From positions 62,001 through 126,000 of the forward strand of contig NZ_NESK01000002.1 in assembly GCF_003063415.1 (NCBI RefSeq): DNA of 64,000 bases. The letters are read 5' to 3'. The notes beneath the pieces were generated by a model, which was not told the DNA's origin, searched no databases, and saw only the letters and a program-made list of their open reading frames with translations. The position numbers and the translations under genes are program-made. This document shows, piece by piece, positions 8,220 to 17,254 of the stretch; the first letter of the stretch is position 1; the number at the start of each line of letters is the position of its first letter. Origin of the DNA: Limnohabitans sp. 2KL-17. GTDB lineage: Bacteria > Pseudomonadota > Gammaproteobacteria > Burkholderiales > Burkholderiaceae_C.

Positions 8220-9782
8220 ATGACCACACCCCTCTTGTCTTTGCAAGGCATCACCAAGCGCTACCCCGGCGTGGTAGCCAATCAGGATGTGTCGCTCACC
8301 GTGCTGCCCGGCCAGGCCCATGCCGTGCTGGGAGAAAACGGCGCGGGAAAATCCACCCTGATGAAAATCATCTACGGCTCGGTCAAACCCGATGAGGGGC
8401 AGGTGTTCTTCAAGGGCCAGCCGGTTCGCATTCGCAACCCGCAAGAAGCCCGCAAGCTGGGTATCAGCATGGTGTTCCAGCACTTCAGCCTGTTTGACAC
8501 CCTCACCGTGGCCGAGAACGTCTGGCTGGGGCTGGACAAGTCGCTGACCCTGATCGAAGTGACTGAGCGCATCGCGGCCAAGGCCAGCGAATATGGCTTG
8601 GACCTGGAGCCCAATCGCCCGGTGCACACCCTGAGCGTGGGGGAGATGCAACGGGTCGAGATCATCCGTGCTTTGCTCACCGAGCCGCAATTGCTGATCC
8701 TGGACGAGCCGACATCGGTGTTGACGCCGCAGGCGGTCGACAAGTTGTTTGTGGTGCTCAACAAGTTGGTCAGTCAGGGCTGCAGCCTGCTTTACATTTC
8801 GCACAAGTTGCACGAAATCCGGGCATTGTGCAGTGCTTGCACCGTGCTGCGCGGCGGCAAGCTCACGGGGGTGTGTGACCCGCGTGAGGAATCAAATGCC
8901 TCGCTCAGCCGCCTGATGATCGGTGCTGAGCCTCCGGCTTTGGCACATGTATCGCGTGCGCCGGGCGAGGTGATTTTGTCGGTGCAGGGGCTGAACCTGA
9001 CGCGACAAGATCCGTTTGGCGTAGACCTGGACAGCATCAATCTGCAGGTGCGTGCAGGCGAGGTGGTGGGCCTGGCCGGGGTGTCGGGCAATGGGCAGAA
9101 AGAATTGATGTGGGCCTTGTCGGGCGAAGACATCCGCGCAGGCGTGCAATGCGGCGCAGCCAGTGTCAGCTTGGCGGGCCAGGCAGTGGCGGCCTTGGGG
9201 CCAGTGCCGCGCAGGCAAATGGGCCTGCACTTTGTGCCCGAAGAGCGCCTGGGCCGGGGCGCTGTGCCCTCGCTCAGTCTGTCGCAAAACCTGCTGCTCA
9301 CCCGCAGCGAGGCCCTGGGTGCAGGTGGTTGGCTGCACGTGGGGGTGTTGGCCGATCAGGCCCGCCGCATCATTGATCGTTTCCATGTCAAGGCCTCAGG
9401 TCCTGACGCCCCAGCGCAGTCGCTGTCGGGCGGCAATTTGCAAAAGTTCATTGTGGGGCGCGAGATCAGCGCCTCTCCCAAGCTGCTGATTGTTTCCCAA
9501 CCCACCTGGGGGGTGGATGTGGGCGCGGCGGCGCAGATCCGTGCCGAGATTTTGGCGCTGCGTGACGCAGGTTGTGCGGTGCTGGTGGTGAGTGAAGAGT
9601 TGGAAGAATTGTTTGAGTTGTCTGACCGCCTGCATGTGATTGCCAAGGGGCGCTTGTCGCCCTCGGTGGCGCGGACCGAAGCCACGGTGGAACGCATCGG
9701 CGAGTGGATGAGTGGCTTGTGGCCCGATGCGGACACTGCTGTGGTGATGGCCCAACCAGGAGATCGCCATGCTGCGGCTTGA
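8220..9782 (+). CDS. BMP-type purine/nucleoside ABC transporter, ATP-binding protein
   Basis: This 520-residue protein contains two ABC modules in tandem, as in sugar and nucleoside importers of the CUT2/BMP type. Module 1 has a complete Walker A (GENGAGKST, residues 38-46), signature LSVGEMQ and Walker B LLILDEPTS. Module 2 has a degenerate P-loop (GVSGNGQKE), signature LSGGNLQ and SQPTWGVDVG where the Walker B aspartate-glutamate would be, so only one site is likely fully hydrolytic, as is usual in this family. It is the first gene of a four-gene operon with two permeases and a BMP receptor, and it overlaps the next gene by 14 bases. Substrate by context: purine bases or nucleosides. Confidence 0.92.
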   Translation: MTTPLLSLQGITKRYPGVVANQDVSLTVLPGQAHAVLGENGAGKSTLMKIIYGSVKPDEGQVFFKGQPVRIRNPQEARKLGISMVFQHFSLFDTLTVAENVWLGLDKSLTLIEVTERIAAKASEYGLDLEPNRPVHTLSVGEMQRVEIIRALLTEPQLLILDEPTSVLTPQAVDKLFVVLNKLVSQGCSLLYISHKLHEIRALCSACTVLRGGKLTGVCDPREESNASLSRLMIGAEPPALAHVSRAPGEVILSVQGLNLTRQDPFGVDLDSINLQVRAGEVVGLAGVSGNGQKELMWALSGEDIRAGVQCGAASVSLAGQAVAALGPVPRRQMGLHFVPEERLGRGAVPSLSLSQNLLLTRSEALGAGGWLHVGVLADQARRIIDRFHVKASGPDAPAQSLSGGNLQKFIVGREISASPKLLIVSQPTWGVDVGAAAQIRAEILALRDAGCAVLVVSEELEELFELSDRLHVIAKGRLSPSVARTEATVERIGEWMSGLWPDADTAVVMAQPGDRHAAA

Positions 9783-10842
9783 ACCCCGTCCCCAGGCCTC
9801 GCGTCTGTGGACATATGCCTCGCCCTTGCTGGCGCTGGTGCTCACGGTGCTGCTGGGTGTGGCGCTGTTTATGGCGCTGGGCAAAGACCCCGTGCGCGGA
9901 TTGCAGATGTTCTTTTGGGAGCCCATCAAAACCGGCTACGCCTTGGGCGAATTGATGGTCAAGGCCACGCCACTGCTGGTGATCGCGCTGGGTTTGTCGG
10001 TGTGCTTCAGGTCCAACGTGTGGAACATCGGTGCCGAGGGGCAGTTTGTCATCGGCGCGGTCTGCGCTGGGGGCGTGGCGCTGTTGGCCGAGAAAGACAC
10101 GGGCTGCTGGATCGTGCTGGCGGTGCTGCTGGCCGGGGTGCTGGGCGGCATGCTGTGGGCGGGCATCACGGCGCTGCTGCGCGACCGTTTCAATGCCAGC
10201 GAAATTCTGGTCAGCCTGATGCTGGTTTACGTGGCCGACATGGTGCTGAGCTACCTGGTTTATGGCCCCTGGAAAGACCCGGCGGGGTTTAATTTTCCAC
10301 AGTCCAAAACCTTTGAGTTGGTCACGCAAATTCCGCGTTTGATGGACGGTTCGCGCGTGAGCGGGGGCTTGTTGTTGGCGCTGGTGGGGGCGGGCTTGCT
10401 GTGGGTGTTCTTGTTTCGCACGCGGGCGGGCTTTGCCCAGCAGGTCGGTGGTCTGGCACCAGATGCGGCGCGGTACGCAGGGTTTTCTTCGCGCAAGGCG
10501 CTGTGGGTGGCTTTGCTCACCTCGGGTGGGGCGGCGGGTTTGGCGGGCGCCCTCGAAGTGGCCGGGCCCATTGGCCAGCTCACGCCTTACGTGCCTGCGG
10601 GCTACGGTTTTGCCGCGATCATCGTGGCCTTTGTCGGGCGCTTGCACCCGGCGGGGATGGTGTTGTCGGCGGTGCTGATGAGCATGTTCTACATCGGCGG
10701 CGAGCTGGCGCAATCCCGGCTGGGCTTGCCCAAGTCGATCACGGGCGTGTTCCAGGGTTTGTTGTTGTTTTGCTTGTTGGCGTGTGACACTTTGGTGGCT
10801 TACCGCCTGCGCTGGGTGGCCCAAAAGATGGGGAGTGTGTGA
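9769..10842 (+). CDS. BMP-type purine/nucleoside ABC transporter, permease 1
   Basis: This 357-residue inner-membrane permease is of the branched-chain/ribose/nucleoside type, with about eight to ten hydrophobic segments. The conserved cytoplasmic coupling region NVWNIGAEGQFVIGAV and the segment FNASEILVSLMLVYVA are typical of the larger permease of BMP systems (YufP-like). Its ATG lies inside the end of the ATPase gene and is preceded by AGGAGA. Its stop (TGA) shares a base with the start of the second permease at 10842, so translation of the two permeases is coupled, fitting a heterodimeric channel. Confidence 0.9.
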   Translation: MLRLEPRPQASRLWTYASPLLALVLTVLLGVALFMALGKDPVRGLQMFFWEPIKTGYALGELMVKATPLLVIALGLSVCFRSNVWNIGAEGQFVIGAVCAGGVALLAEKDTGCWIVLAVLLAGVLGGMLWAGITALLRDRFNASEILVSLMLVYVADMVLSYLVYGPWKDPAGFNFPQSKTFELVTQIPRLMDGSRVSGGLLLALVGAGLLWVFLFRTRAGFAQQVGGLAPDAARYAGFSSRKALWVALLTSGGAAGLAGALEVAGPIGQLTPYVPAGYGFAAIIVAFVGRLHPAGMVLSAVLMSMFYIGGELAQSRLGLPKSITGVFQGLLLFCLLACDTLVAYRLRWVAQKMGSV

Positions 10843-11762
10843 TGGAGTCTTATGCATTGCTGATCGCAGCCACCCTGAGCGCGGGTACCGTGTTGGCGCT
10901 GGCCGCTTTGGGTTTGCTCATCAACGAAAAAGCCGGGGTGGTCAACCTGGGGGCCGAAGGCATGATGCTGTGCGCCGCCATTGCGGGATTCGCAGCCGTG
11001 GTGCACACAGGCAACGACTGGTTGGGTTTTGCAGCCGGTATGGGCGCTGGTGCTGTGTTGGCGGCCATCTTTGGCGTGCTGGTCATTTGGCTGGGCACCA
11101 ACCAATACGCCACCGGCTTGGCATTGAGCTTATTTGGCGTGGGTTTCTCGGCTTTTGTGGGCATTGGCTATGTGCAAGAGAAGTTGCCCGAGCGCCCTCA
11201 CTACGCCATCGCCGGCTTGGCCGACATTCCGCTGGTGGGCCCAGCCTTGTTCAAACAGCACCCACTGGTCTACGGAGCGATGCTGCTGGTGGTGGCACTG
11301 GTTTGGTTCTTGTACAAAAGCCGCACCGGTTTGGTGCTTCGTGCCGTGGGCGAGTCGCCAGCTTCGGCGCATGCCTTGGGTTACCCGGTGCGACGCATCC
11401 GTCTGGCTGCGGTGGTGACCGGGGGCGCTTTGTGCGGCCTGGCCGGTGCCTACATCTCGGTGAGCTATACCCCGCTGTGGGTTGAGGGCATGGTGGCGGG
11501 CAAAGGCTGGATCGCGCTGGCGCTGACCACCTTCGCCACCTGGCGTCCGGCACGGGTCTTGCTCGGTGCTTACCTGTTTGGTGGTGTGACGATGCTGCAA
11601 TTTCACTTGCAGGGCATGGGCGTTGAGGTGCCCAGCCAGTTGCTTACGGCTCTGCCTTACATCGCCACCATCGTGGTGCTGGCCCTGATATCGCGCAACC
11701 CGACCTGGATTCGTGTGAACATGCCCGCCTCCTTGGGCAAGCCCTTTTATCCCGGTTCATAA
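10842..11762 (+). CDS. BMP-type purine/nucleoside ABC transporter, permease 2
   Basis: This 306-residue inner-membrane permease is the smaller partner (YufQ-like) of the preceding one. It shows the family motif NEKAGVVNLGAEGMMLCAA near residues 28-46 and about eight hydrophobic segments. The ATG at 10842 overlaps the previous stop (TGATG); an in-frame GTG three bases upstream is less likely. It is followed after 44 bases by the receptor gene. Function is inferred from family and operon: half of the translocation pore for a purine base or nucleoside. Confidence 0.9.
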   Translation: MESYALLIAATLSAGTVLALAALGLLINEKAGVVNLGAEGMMLCAAIAGFAAVVHTGNDWLGFAAGMGAGAVLAAIFGVLVIWLGTNQYATGLALSLFGVGFSAFVGIGYVQEKLPERPHYAIAGLADIPLVGPALFKQHPLVYGAMLLVVALVWFLYKSRTGLVLRAVGESPASAHALGYPVRRIRLAAVVTGGALCGLAGAYISVSYTPLWVEGMVAGKGWIALALTTFATWRPARVLLGAYLFGGVTMLQFHLQGMGVEVPSQLLTALPYIATIVVLALISRNPTWIRVNMPASLGKPFYPGS

Positions 11763-11806
11763 TTGCTTTTTTCCAACCCCCGTAACCCTGTTCAAAAGGA
11801 CCTGAC

Positions 11807-12946
11807 ATGACCGACATCTCCAAGCGCTCCATCGTCAAGATGGTGGCCCTGACCGCTGTGGCTGCCGCCGCACTGGTGGGCTGTGGCAAGAAAGAAGAAG
11901 CGCCCAAGGCCGAGGCCCCCGCTGCAGCGCCTGCCAAGGCAGAGCCCCTGAAGATCGCGTTTGCCTATGTCGGCCCTGTGGGCGACGGCGGCTGGACATT
12001 TGCCCACGACAACGGTCGCAAGGAAGTTGAAAAAGCCTTCGGTGACAAAGTGGTCACCAGCTTTGTTGAAAAAGTGCCAGAAAGCGCTGATGCCGAGCGT
12101 GTGATCCGCGACATGGCCGCCCAGGGTAACAAGCTGATTTTTGGCACCACCTTTGGCTACATGGAGCCCATGCTCAAAGTAGCGGCTGACAACAAGGGCG
12201 TGAAGTTCGAGCACGCCACCGGTTACAAAACCGCTGAGAACATGCGCACTTACGACAGCCGCACCTACGAAGGCGCCTACATGGCGGGTGTGATTGCGGG
12301 CAAGATGACCAAGACCAACACCCTGGGTGTCGTGGCCTCGATCCCAATCCCTGAAGTCGTGCGCAACATCAACAGCTTCACCATGGGCGCCCAGTCTGTG
12401 AACCCGAAGATCAAGACCAAAGTGGTCTGGGTGAACGAGTGGTTCAACCCACCCAAAGAAACCGAAGCGGCCACCTCTTTGATCAACGGCGGTGCGGACG
12501 TGCTGATGCAGAACACCGATTCGTCGGCTGTGTTGCAAACGGCTGAAAAAATGAGCAAGCGTGCCTTTGGCTGGGATTCCGACATGACCGCCTACGGCCC
12601 CAAGGCTCACCTGGGTTCGGCGGTGATCAACTGGGGTCCTTACTACGTCAAGGCCGTGGGTGAAGCCCTGGAAGGCAAGTGGAGCACCGGCCAAAGCTGG
12701 TGGGGCGTGAAAGAAGGCGCGATCGAGATGGTCAACGTCGCCGCTGACGTGCCCGAAGACACCAAAAAGCGCATCGGTGAAATCAAGGCCGGTCTGAAAG
12801 ACGGCAGCTTCTCCATCTGGAAAGGTCCCATCGTGGACCAGGCCGGCAAGGAAATGCTGGCCAAGGATGCTGTCGCGGACGACAAGTTCCTGGGTGGCGT
12901 GATGTTCTACGTCAAGGGCGTGGAAGGCAAGATTCCAGGCAAGTGA
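11807..12946 (+). CDS. BMP-family substrate-binding lipoprotein
   Basis: This 379-residue receptor has an N-terminal signal ending in a lipobox (ALVGC, Cys near residue 26) and an Ala/Pro/Lys-rich linker, so it should be a lipid-anchored periplasmic protein. The mature part shows the basic-membrane-protein fold motifs FAYVGPVGDGGWTFAHDNGR, AERVIRDMAAQGNKLIFGTTFGYM and the TYEGAYMAGVIAGKMTK region. Shine-Dalgarno AAAGGA precedes the ATG. It closes the operon and is followed by a strong terminator. A paralogue without a lipobox lies at 22096. Related receptors bind purine nucleosides or bases; with guanine deaminase next door this is the likely substrate class. Confidence 0.92.
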   Translation: MTDISKRSIVKMVALTAVAAAALVGCGKKEEAPKAEAPAAAPAKAEPLKIAFAYVGPVGDGGWTFAHDNGRKEVEKAFGDKVVTSFVEKVPESADAERVIRDMAAQGNKLIFGTTFGYMEPMLKVAADNKGVKFEHATGYKTAENMRTYDSRTYEGAYMAGVIAGKMTKTNTLGVVASIPIPEVVRNINSFTMGAQSVNPKIKTKVVWVNEWFNPPKETEAATSLINGGADVLMQNTDSSAVLQTAEKMSKRAFGWDSDMTAYGPKAHLGSAVINWGPYYVKAVGEALEGKWSTGQSWWGVKEGAIEMVNVAADVPEDTKKRIGEIKAGLKDGSFSIWKGPIVDQAGKEMLAKDAVADDKFLGGVMFYVKGVEGKIPGK

Positions 12947-13010
12947 TGGCAATCTAAAGGGCCTGACATTGCCGACTTGATCGGGGAGCAATCGCCCTCT
13001 GACCAGCAGG

Positions 13011-13039
13011 CCGCCTGACGCAAGTCAGGCGGTTTTTTT
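13011..13039 (+). terminator. Rho-independent terminator of the purine ABC operon
   Basis: A perfect 9-bp stem (CCGCCTGAC, 13011-13019, with GTCAGGCGG, 13024-13032), a GCAA tetraloop and seven T residues (13033-13039) lie 65 bases after the BMP receptor stop. Confidence 0.93.
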
Positions 13040-13122
13040 ATGCGGTTGGCCTCTTGGCGACGGCAAATCTCGGCGGGTTTGATACGCTGGGCACAGTTTC
13101 TCTTTTCACAAGGGCCCCTGCT

Positions 13123-14349
13123 TTGTTCAAACATCTGGAATCTCCCGCAGCTGCGCCCAAAAATGGGCGCCAAATCCGCGCAGACTTTGGCAGCACCTAC
13201 TTCTCCAATGCCTTGATTGGGTTCATCTTTGCCGCCACGGGGCCAGTGGCCATCATTTTGTCGGTGGGCACGCGCGGTGGTTTGTCACCAGAAGAGCTGG
13301 CGTCCTGGGTGTTCGGGGTGTTTTTTGTCAACGGTCTGGTCAGCTTGCTGATGAGTTGGCGTTACACCACCCCTTTGGCTTTTGGCTGGACGATCTCGGG
13401 CACGGTGCTGGTGGGGCCGGCCTTGCAGCACCTGAGCTTTGCGGAGGTGATTGGTGCTTTTTATGCCACGAGTGCGCTGATCCTGGTGCTGGGTCTGAGC
13501 GGCTGGGTCAAGCGCGTCATGGCCGCGCTGCCCATGCCCATCGTGATGGGCATGGTGGCCGGGGTGTTTTTGCGTTTTGGCCTCGACATCGTGCGTGCGC
13601 TGAAAAGCGATGTGGCCATCGCGGCCCCCATGGTGGCTGTTTTCTTGTTGCTGTCGGCCCGGGCCGATTGGGGCAAGCGCTTGCCGCCTGTCATCGGCGC
13701 TTTGCTGGTGGGGGCTTTGGCGGTGGCGGTGTCGGGCCGACTCGACGCCTCGGCCGTGGGGCATTTGACTTTGGCGCAGCCCGTCATCCAGGCCCCGGTG
13801 TGGTCGTTTGCAGCGATGCTGGAGCTGGTCGTTCCGCTGACCATCACGGTGATGGTGGTGCAAAACGGCCAAGGTGTGGCCGTGCTCAAGAACGCCGGAC
13901 ACGAGCCACCGGTCAACATGATCGCGGTCGCCTGCGGGCTGGGCGCGGCCGTGAGTGCGGTGTTTGGCGCGGTCAGCACCTGCCTGACGGGGCCCACCAA
14001 TGGCTTGCTCACTTCGTCGGGTGAAAAAAGTCGCCACTACAGCGGGGCGTTGATGTTTGGCGTGCTGGCCCTGTTGTTCGGCTTGATGGCACCCACTTTC
14101 ACCGGTCTCATGCTGGCCGCACCCAAAGAGTTCATCATGGTGCTGGGTGGTTTGGCCATGCTGCGGGTGTTGCAAGGCGCATTTGTGGCCTCATTTGGCG
14201 CAGGCAGGTTTTCGCTCGGCGCATTGGTCAGCCTGCTGGTCACGGTGGCCGATATCGGGCTGTTCAACATCGGTGCGGCGTTTTGGGGCCTGGTGGCTGG
14301 GTTTGCAGTGTCTTGGTGGATGGAACGGGGTGACTTTCAGTCGGCCTGA
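13123..14349 (+). CDS. benE: BenE-family (benzoate-type) membrane transporter
   Basis: This integral membrane protein of about 408 residues has 11-12 hydrophobic segments and the BenE-family features GFIFAATGPVAIIL, PMPIVMGMVAGVFLRFG and TCLTGPTNGLL. Family members are proton symporters for benzoate and related aromatic acids, although the fold is shared with xanthine/uracil permeases. The start is ambiguous: TTG at 13123 follows AAGGG and gives the usual length; TTG at 13054 is in frame but lies only 15 bases past the terminator, leaving no room for a promoter. No benzoate-degradation genes are nearby, so the substrate is uncertain; a purine or a keto/aryl acid is equally open. Confidence 0.85.
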   Translation: MFKHLESPAAAPKNGRQIRADFGSTYFSNALIGFIFAATGPVAIILSVGTRGGLSPEELASWVFGVFFVNGLVSLLMSWRYTTPLAFGWTISGTVLVGPALQHLSFAEVIGAFYATSALILVLGLSGWVKRVMAALPMPIVMGMVAGVFLRFGLDIVRALKSDVAIAAPMVAVFLLLSARADWGKRLPPVIGALLVGALAVAVSGRLDASAVGHLTLAQPVIQAPVWSFAAMLELVVPLTITVMVVQNGQGVAVLKNAGHEPPVNMIAVACGLGAAVSAVFGAVSTCLTGPTNGLLTSSGEKSRHYSGALMFGVLALLFGLMAPTFTGLMLAAPKEFIMVLGGLAMLRVLQGAFVASFGAGRFSLGALVSLLVTVADIGLFNIGAAFWGLVAGFAVSWWMERGDFQSA

Positions 14350-14469
14350 TTTAAGCTGGGTGTGTTTTTTTATCTGGAAAGTGCCACAGCCAGCGTGTAA
14401 GCTTTGATACGCCAGCCATGCGCAAATTCTGACTGGATCGTCGTCCTTAACGCGCCTGAAGGGGCCACC

Positions 14470-15753
14470 ATGCTGGAACGTTTTCTCCAAAACAAGAAAC
14501 TCGATGCGGCCAAGCTGACGGCCAAAAAATTGCTCAGTGCTCGGGGTGAGTCCAATGCGCAAAGCATGGCCATCAAGCTGATCGATTGCTACGAACATCT
14601 GGACAAGCGCAGCCAGACTGATTTTTTCAATTACCTGTCAAGTGAGTTCAATCCGGACCCGACGCTGGTCGTGGACGCGGCCAACCGCTACAACAACGAG
14701 CGCAATGAGTCCAGTCTGATCCACTTGTTTCAGACCGTAGAGCCACCTCGGCAAGAGCTGTTGCGGCGCGTGAACCGGGCCCCTGCGGGCACCGCCACCA
14801 TTTTGAAAATGCGGCAGACCTTGTTGTCTTATTTGAAAGACCACCCGGCATTCCGGGCTGCAGACTCGGACATGCACCATTTGCTCAGTTCGTGGTTCAA
14901 CCCCGGGTTTCTCGAGTTGCACCAGATCACCTGGAACTCGCCAGCGCAGCTGCTTGAAAAGATCATCGAGCACGAGTCGGTCCACGCCATCGACGGCTGG
15001 GACGACTTGCGCCGCCGTTTGCAGCCGGACCGCCGTTGCTTTGCATTTTTTCACCCGCAGCTTCCCGGTGAGCCCTTGATTTTTGTGGAGGTGGCATTGG
15101 TGCCTAGCATCGCCAAAGACATTGGTGGACTCATCAACAAACAGGCGCAGGTGGGCGAGCCAAAAAGTTTCAAGGCTGCCATTTTTTACTCCATCAGCAA
15201 TTGCCAGCCCGGCCTGAAGGGCGTGTCATTGGGCAATTTTCTAATCAAGCGGGTGGCGCAAAAATTGATTGAGGAAATTCCCTCACTCAAAATTTTTTCC
15301 ACTTTGTCACCCATTCCAGGCTTCACCCAGTGGCTGGATGCAGGCGCGCCCCTGCCCGAAGAAAAGCTCAGCCCTGCCCAAATGCGCAAATGGCAAGAGG
15401 CGCAAAAAAGCCTTGCAGTCGGCAGCATGGGCTGGGCTGAGCGCATCAAGACCGGCTGGCATCCTGAACGTTGTGACGAGGCTGAAAAAGCCGCCCTCAT
15501 GCGTTTGTGCTCGCTGTACTTGATGTTCAAGACACCTGAACCCCGGGGCGATGCTGTTGGCAAATTCCACCTGAGCAACGGAGCCACGTTGCACCAGATC
15601 AATTGGGCGGCTGACTTGTCCAAAAAAGGCCTGCAGCATTCAGCTGGCATCATGGTCAATTATCTGTACGAGCTGGACAAGGTTGAAGAGCAGCACGAGG
15701 CCTTCATCAACAAGAGCGTGCGTTATTCACGCGGGGTGGAGCGGTTGGTTTGA
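14470..15753 (+). CDS. Malonyl-CoA decarboxylase
   Basis: This 427-residue enzyme should decarboxylate malonyl-CoA to acetyl-CoA. The family is recognised from ESVHAIDGWDDLRRRL, FFHPQLPGEPLIFVEVALV and FYSISNCQPGLKGVSLGNFL; the last carries the active-site serine region. The C-terminal block KFHLSNGA contains the catalytic-type histidine, and an N-terminal helical domain covers about the first 80 residues. The start at 14470 is preceded by GAAGGGG; an in-frame extension to 14404 lacks a binding site. The role depends on the malonyl-CoA source (malonate use, fatty acid turnover or uracil/beta-alanine catabolism). Malonyl-CoA synthetase (matB) is not in the window. The following GlcG-like and dehydrogenase genes run the same way. 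Confidence 0.92.
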   Translation: MLERFLQNKKLDAAKLTAKKLLSARGESNAQSMAIKLIDCYEHLDKRSQTDFFNYLSSEFNPDPTLVVDAANRYNNERNESSLIHLFQTVEPPRQELLRRVNRAPAGTATILKMRQTLLSYLKDHPAFRAADSDMHHLLSSWFNPGFLELHQITWNSPAQLLEKIIEHESVHAIDGWDDLRRRLQPDRRCFAFFHPQLPGEPLIFVEVALVPSIAKDIGGLINKQAQVGEPKSFKAAIFYSISNCQPGLKGVSLGNFLIKRVAQKLIEEIPSLKIFSTLSPIPGFTQWLDAGAPLPEEKLSPAQMRKWQEAQKSLAVGSMGWAERIKTGWHPERCDEAEKAALMRLCSLYLMFKTPEPRGDAVGKFHLSNGATLHQINWAADLSKKGLQHSAGIMVNYLYELDKVEEQHEAFINKSVRYSRGVERLV

Positions 15754-15870
15754 TGCGTCGGCCATGGCTCGCCAGGGATGAGACTTTTTTGGCTGTAAAA
15801 GAGATGACAGGCCCAAAGCCGGGTTCTGATAATCTGGCCCAACTTGTTACCACTCTTCGGAAAGCTGCTC

Positions 15871-16296
15871 TTGACAAATCTGACTCTGGATCAAGCCACG
15901 CAAATTATGCAAGGCGCCATCAAAGCAGCTCGGGCTGCATCCTATAAACCCATGGGCATTGTTGTCCTCGATGCCTCCGGCCAGTTGGTGTCTTTTGCAC
16001 GTGAAGACGGCGCCAGCATGTTTCGCTTTGACATTGCGCGGGGCAAAGCTTGGGGAGCAGTCGGCATGGGATCGTCCAGCCGAGCGTTGGCCGAAAGGGC
16101 GAAAGACAACCCCAACTTTTTCATCGCATTGGCGGCGACAGCTGAAGGCAAGTTCTTGCCTCAGCCTGGTGCTGTCCTGATCAAGGATGCAGAGGGACGC
16201 ATATTGGGTTCTGCAGGCGCCAGTGGTGGCACGGGCGATGAGGATGAGCTAATTTGCATTGCCGGCATCCAAGCTGCAGGCTTGGTAGCCGGGTGA
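15871..16296 (+). CDS. GlcG/HbpS-family (DUF336) small protein
   Basis: This 141-residue protein of the GlcG/HbpS fold carries MGIVVLDASGQLVSFAREDGA, FRFDIARGKAWGAVGMGSSSR and GAVLIKDAEGRILGSAGASG, the typical block order of the family. No reaction is established for GlcG; relatives bind heme or cobalamin or sit in glycolate and diol pathways. The TTG at 15871 is chosen because GGAAAG lies six bases before it; a TTG at 15844 is in frame but without a binding site. It starts 117 bases after the malonyl-CoA decarboxylase and ends four bases before the dehydrogenase, so these two are one operon. Confidence 0.82.
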   Translation: MTNLTLDQATQIMQGAIKAARAASYKPMGIVVLDASGQLVSFAREDGASMFRFDIARGKAWGAVGMGSSSRALAERAKDNPNFFIALAATAEGKFLPQPGAVLIKDAEGRILGSAGASGGTGDEDELICIAGIQAAGLVAG

Positions 16297-16300
16297 TGCC

Positions 16301-17254
16301 ATGACGGTTTCGACAAAAACAAAGCCTGCTTTGCCACGTGTGGGTATTTTGGGTTTGGGCATCATGGGTGGCACCATGGCCGAGGCTTTGCTCAAGCAAG
16401 GCTACACAGTTTGCGGTTTCGACATTGATACCAAAGCCAAGGCACGCTTGAAGCGTGCAGGCGGTTTGTCTTTGAGCAGTGCAGCCGATGTGGCGGGTCA
16501 GTCGGACGTGTTGATTGTTTCTTTATCGACTTCCCGTGCGCTGGCACAGGTGACCGAATCGATCGCTTCTGTACCACGCGCACAATGGGCCCGCCCTCCG
16601 ATTGTCATCGAGACCAGCACATTGCCGATGGACGATAAAGACGCTTGCGCCAAAGCCCTTCGTAAACTCGGCATCACCACCTTGGACGCCCCCATCAGCG
16701 GGACTGCCGTTCGGATCAAGGAGCGCGCCTGGACATTTTTTGTCAGTGGCAAGCGAACTGCGTACAACGCGGTCTTGCCTGTCTTGCAGGTTTTCACGGA
16801 CAAGGTGTCTTATGTCGGGGCCTATGGCAACGGCACGAAGATGAAGTTTGCCGCCAACCATTTGGTCGCCATCTACAACGTGGCTTACGCTGAATCCGTG
16901 ACGCTGGCCCGCAAAATGGGGCTTGACCCTCAAGAGGTCCTCAAGCTGTTTGGCAACAGCCCTGTGCTGGGCACGGGGGTCATGCGTTTGCGCATGCCCA
17001 TGATGCTGGATCGCCAGTACAGCCCGCCCACCATGAAGGTCGAGGTTTGGCAAAAAGACATGCAGGTGATTGGTGATATGGCCAAGTCAGTGGGCTGTCC
17101 GACACCCCTGTTCTCGACCTGCGCCGCCATCTACACCAGTGCCATGGCCCTTGGCTTGGCGATGGAAGACACCGCGTCGACCGCAGAGGTGATGTCTGCC
17201 ATGGCGGGCATCGGCTCCGTCAAGCGAAAGGCCAAAAAACCGGTCACGTCTTGA
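16301..17254 (+). CDS. Beta-hydroxyacid dehydrogenase (3-hydroxyisobutyrate dehydrogenase family)
   Basis: This 317-residue NAD(P)-dependent oxidoreductase has an N-terminal Rossmann motif VGILGLGIMGGTMA (glycines around residues 17-23), the substrate loop DAPISGTAV and the family's catalytic lysine block GNGTKMKFAANHL. Members act on 3-hydroxyisobutyrate, tartronate semialdehyde or related 3-hydroxy acids, and sequence alone does not tell which. A position next to malonyl-CoA decarboxylase would suit reduction or oxidation at the malonate semialdehyde level (inference). Its last 11 bases overlap the end of the convergent carboxymuconolactone decarboxylase-like gene. The lysine-rich tail (KRKAKKP) is unusual but short. 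Confidence 0.85.
   Translation: MTVSTKTKPALPRVGILGLGIMGGTMAEALLKQGYTVCGFDIDTKAKARLKRAGGLSLSSAADVAGQSDVLIVSLSTSRALAQVTESIASVPRAQWARPPIVIETSTLPMDDKDACAKALRKLGITTLDAPISGTAVRIKERAWTFFVSGKRTAYNAVLPVLQVFTDKVSYVGAYGNGTKMKFAANHLVAIYNVAYAESVTLARKMGLDPQEVLKLFGNSPVLGTGVMRLRMPMMLDRQYSPPTMKVEVWQKDMQVIGDMAKSVGCPTPLFSTCAAIYTSAMALGLAMEDTASTAEVMSAMAGIGSVKRKAKKPVTS

Noticed and set aside
9466..10800. Long minus-strand open frame across the ABC permease gene (about 9466-10857)
   Set aside because: Its translation is rich in His, Gln and Arg, with low-complexity antisense composition; the plus-strand permease is unambiguous.
13054..13122. Upstream TTG start for the BenE-family gene
   Set aside because: It lies 15 bases after a strong terminator with no promoter space and no ribosome site; the TTG at 13123 has AAGGG and gives the family length.
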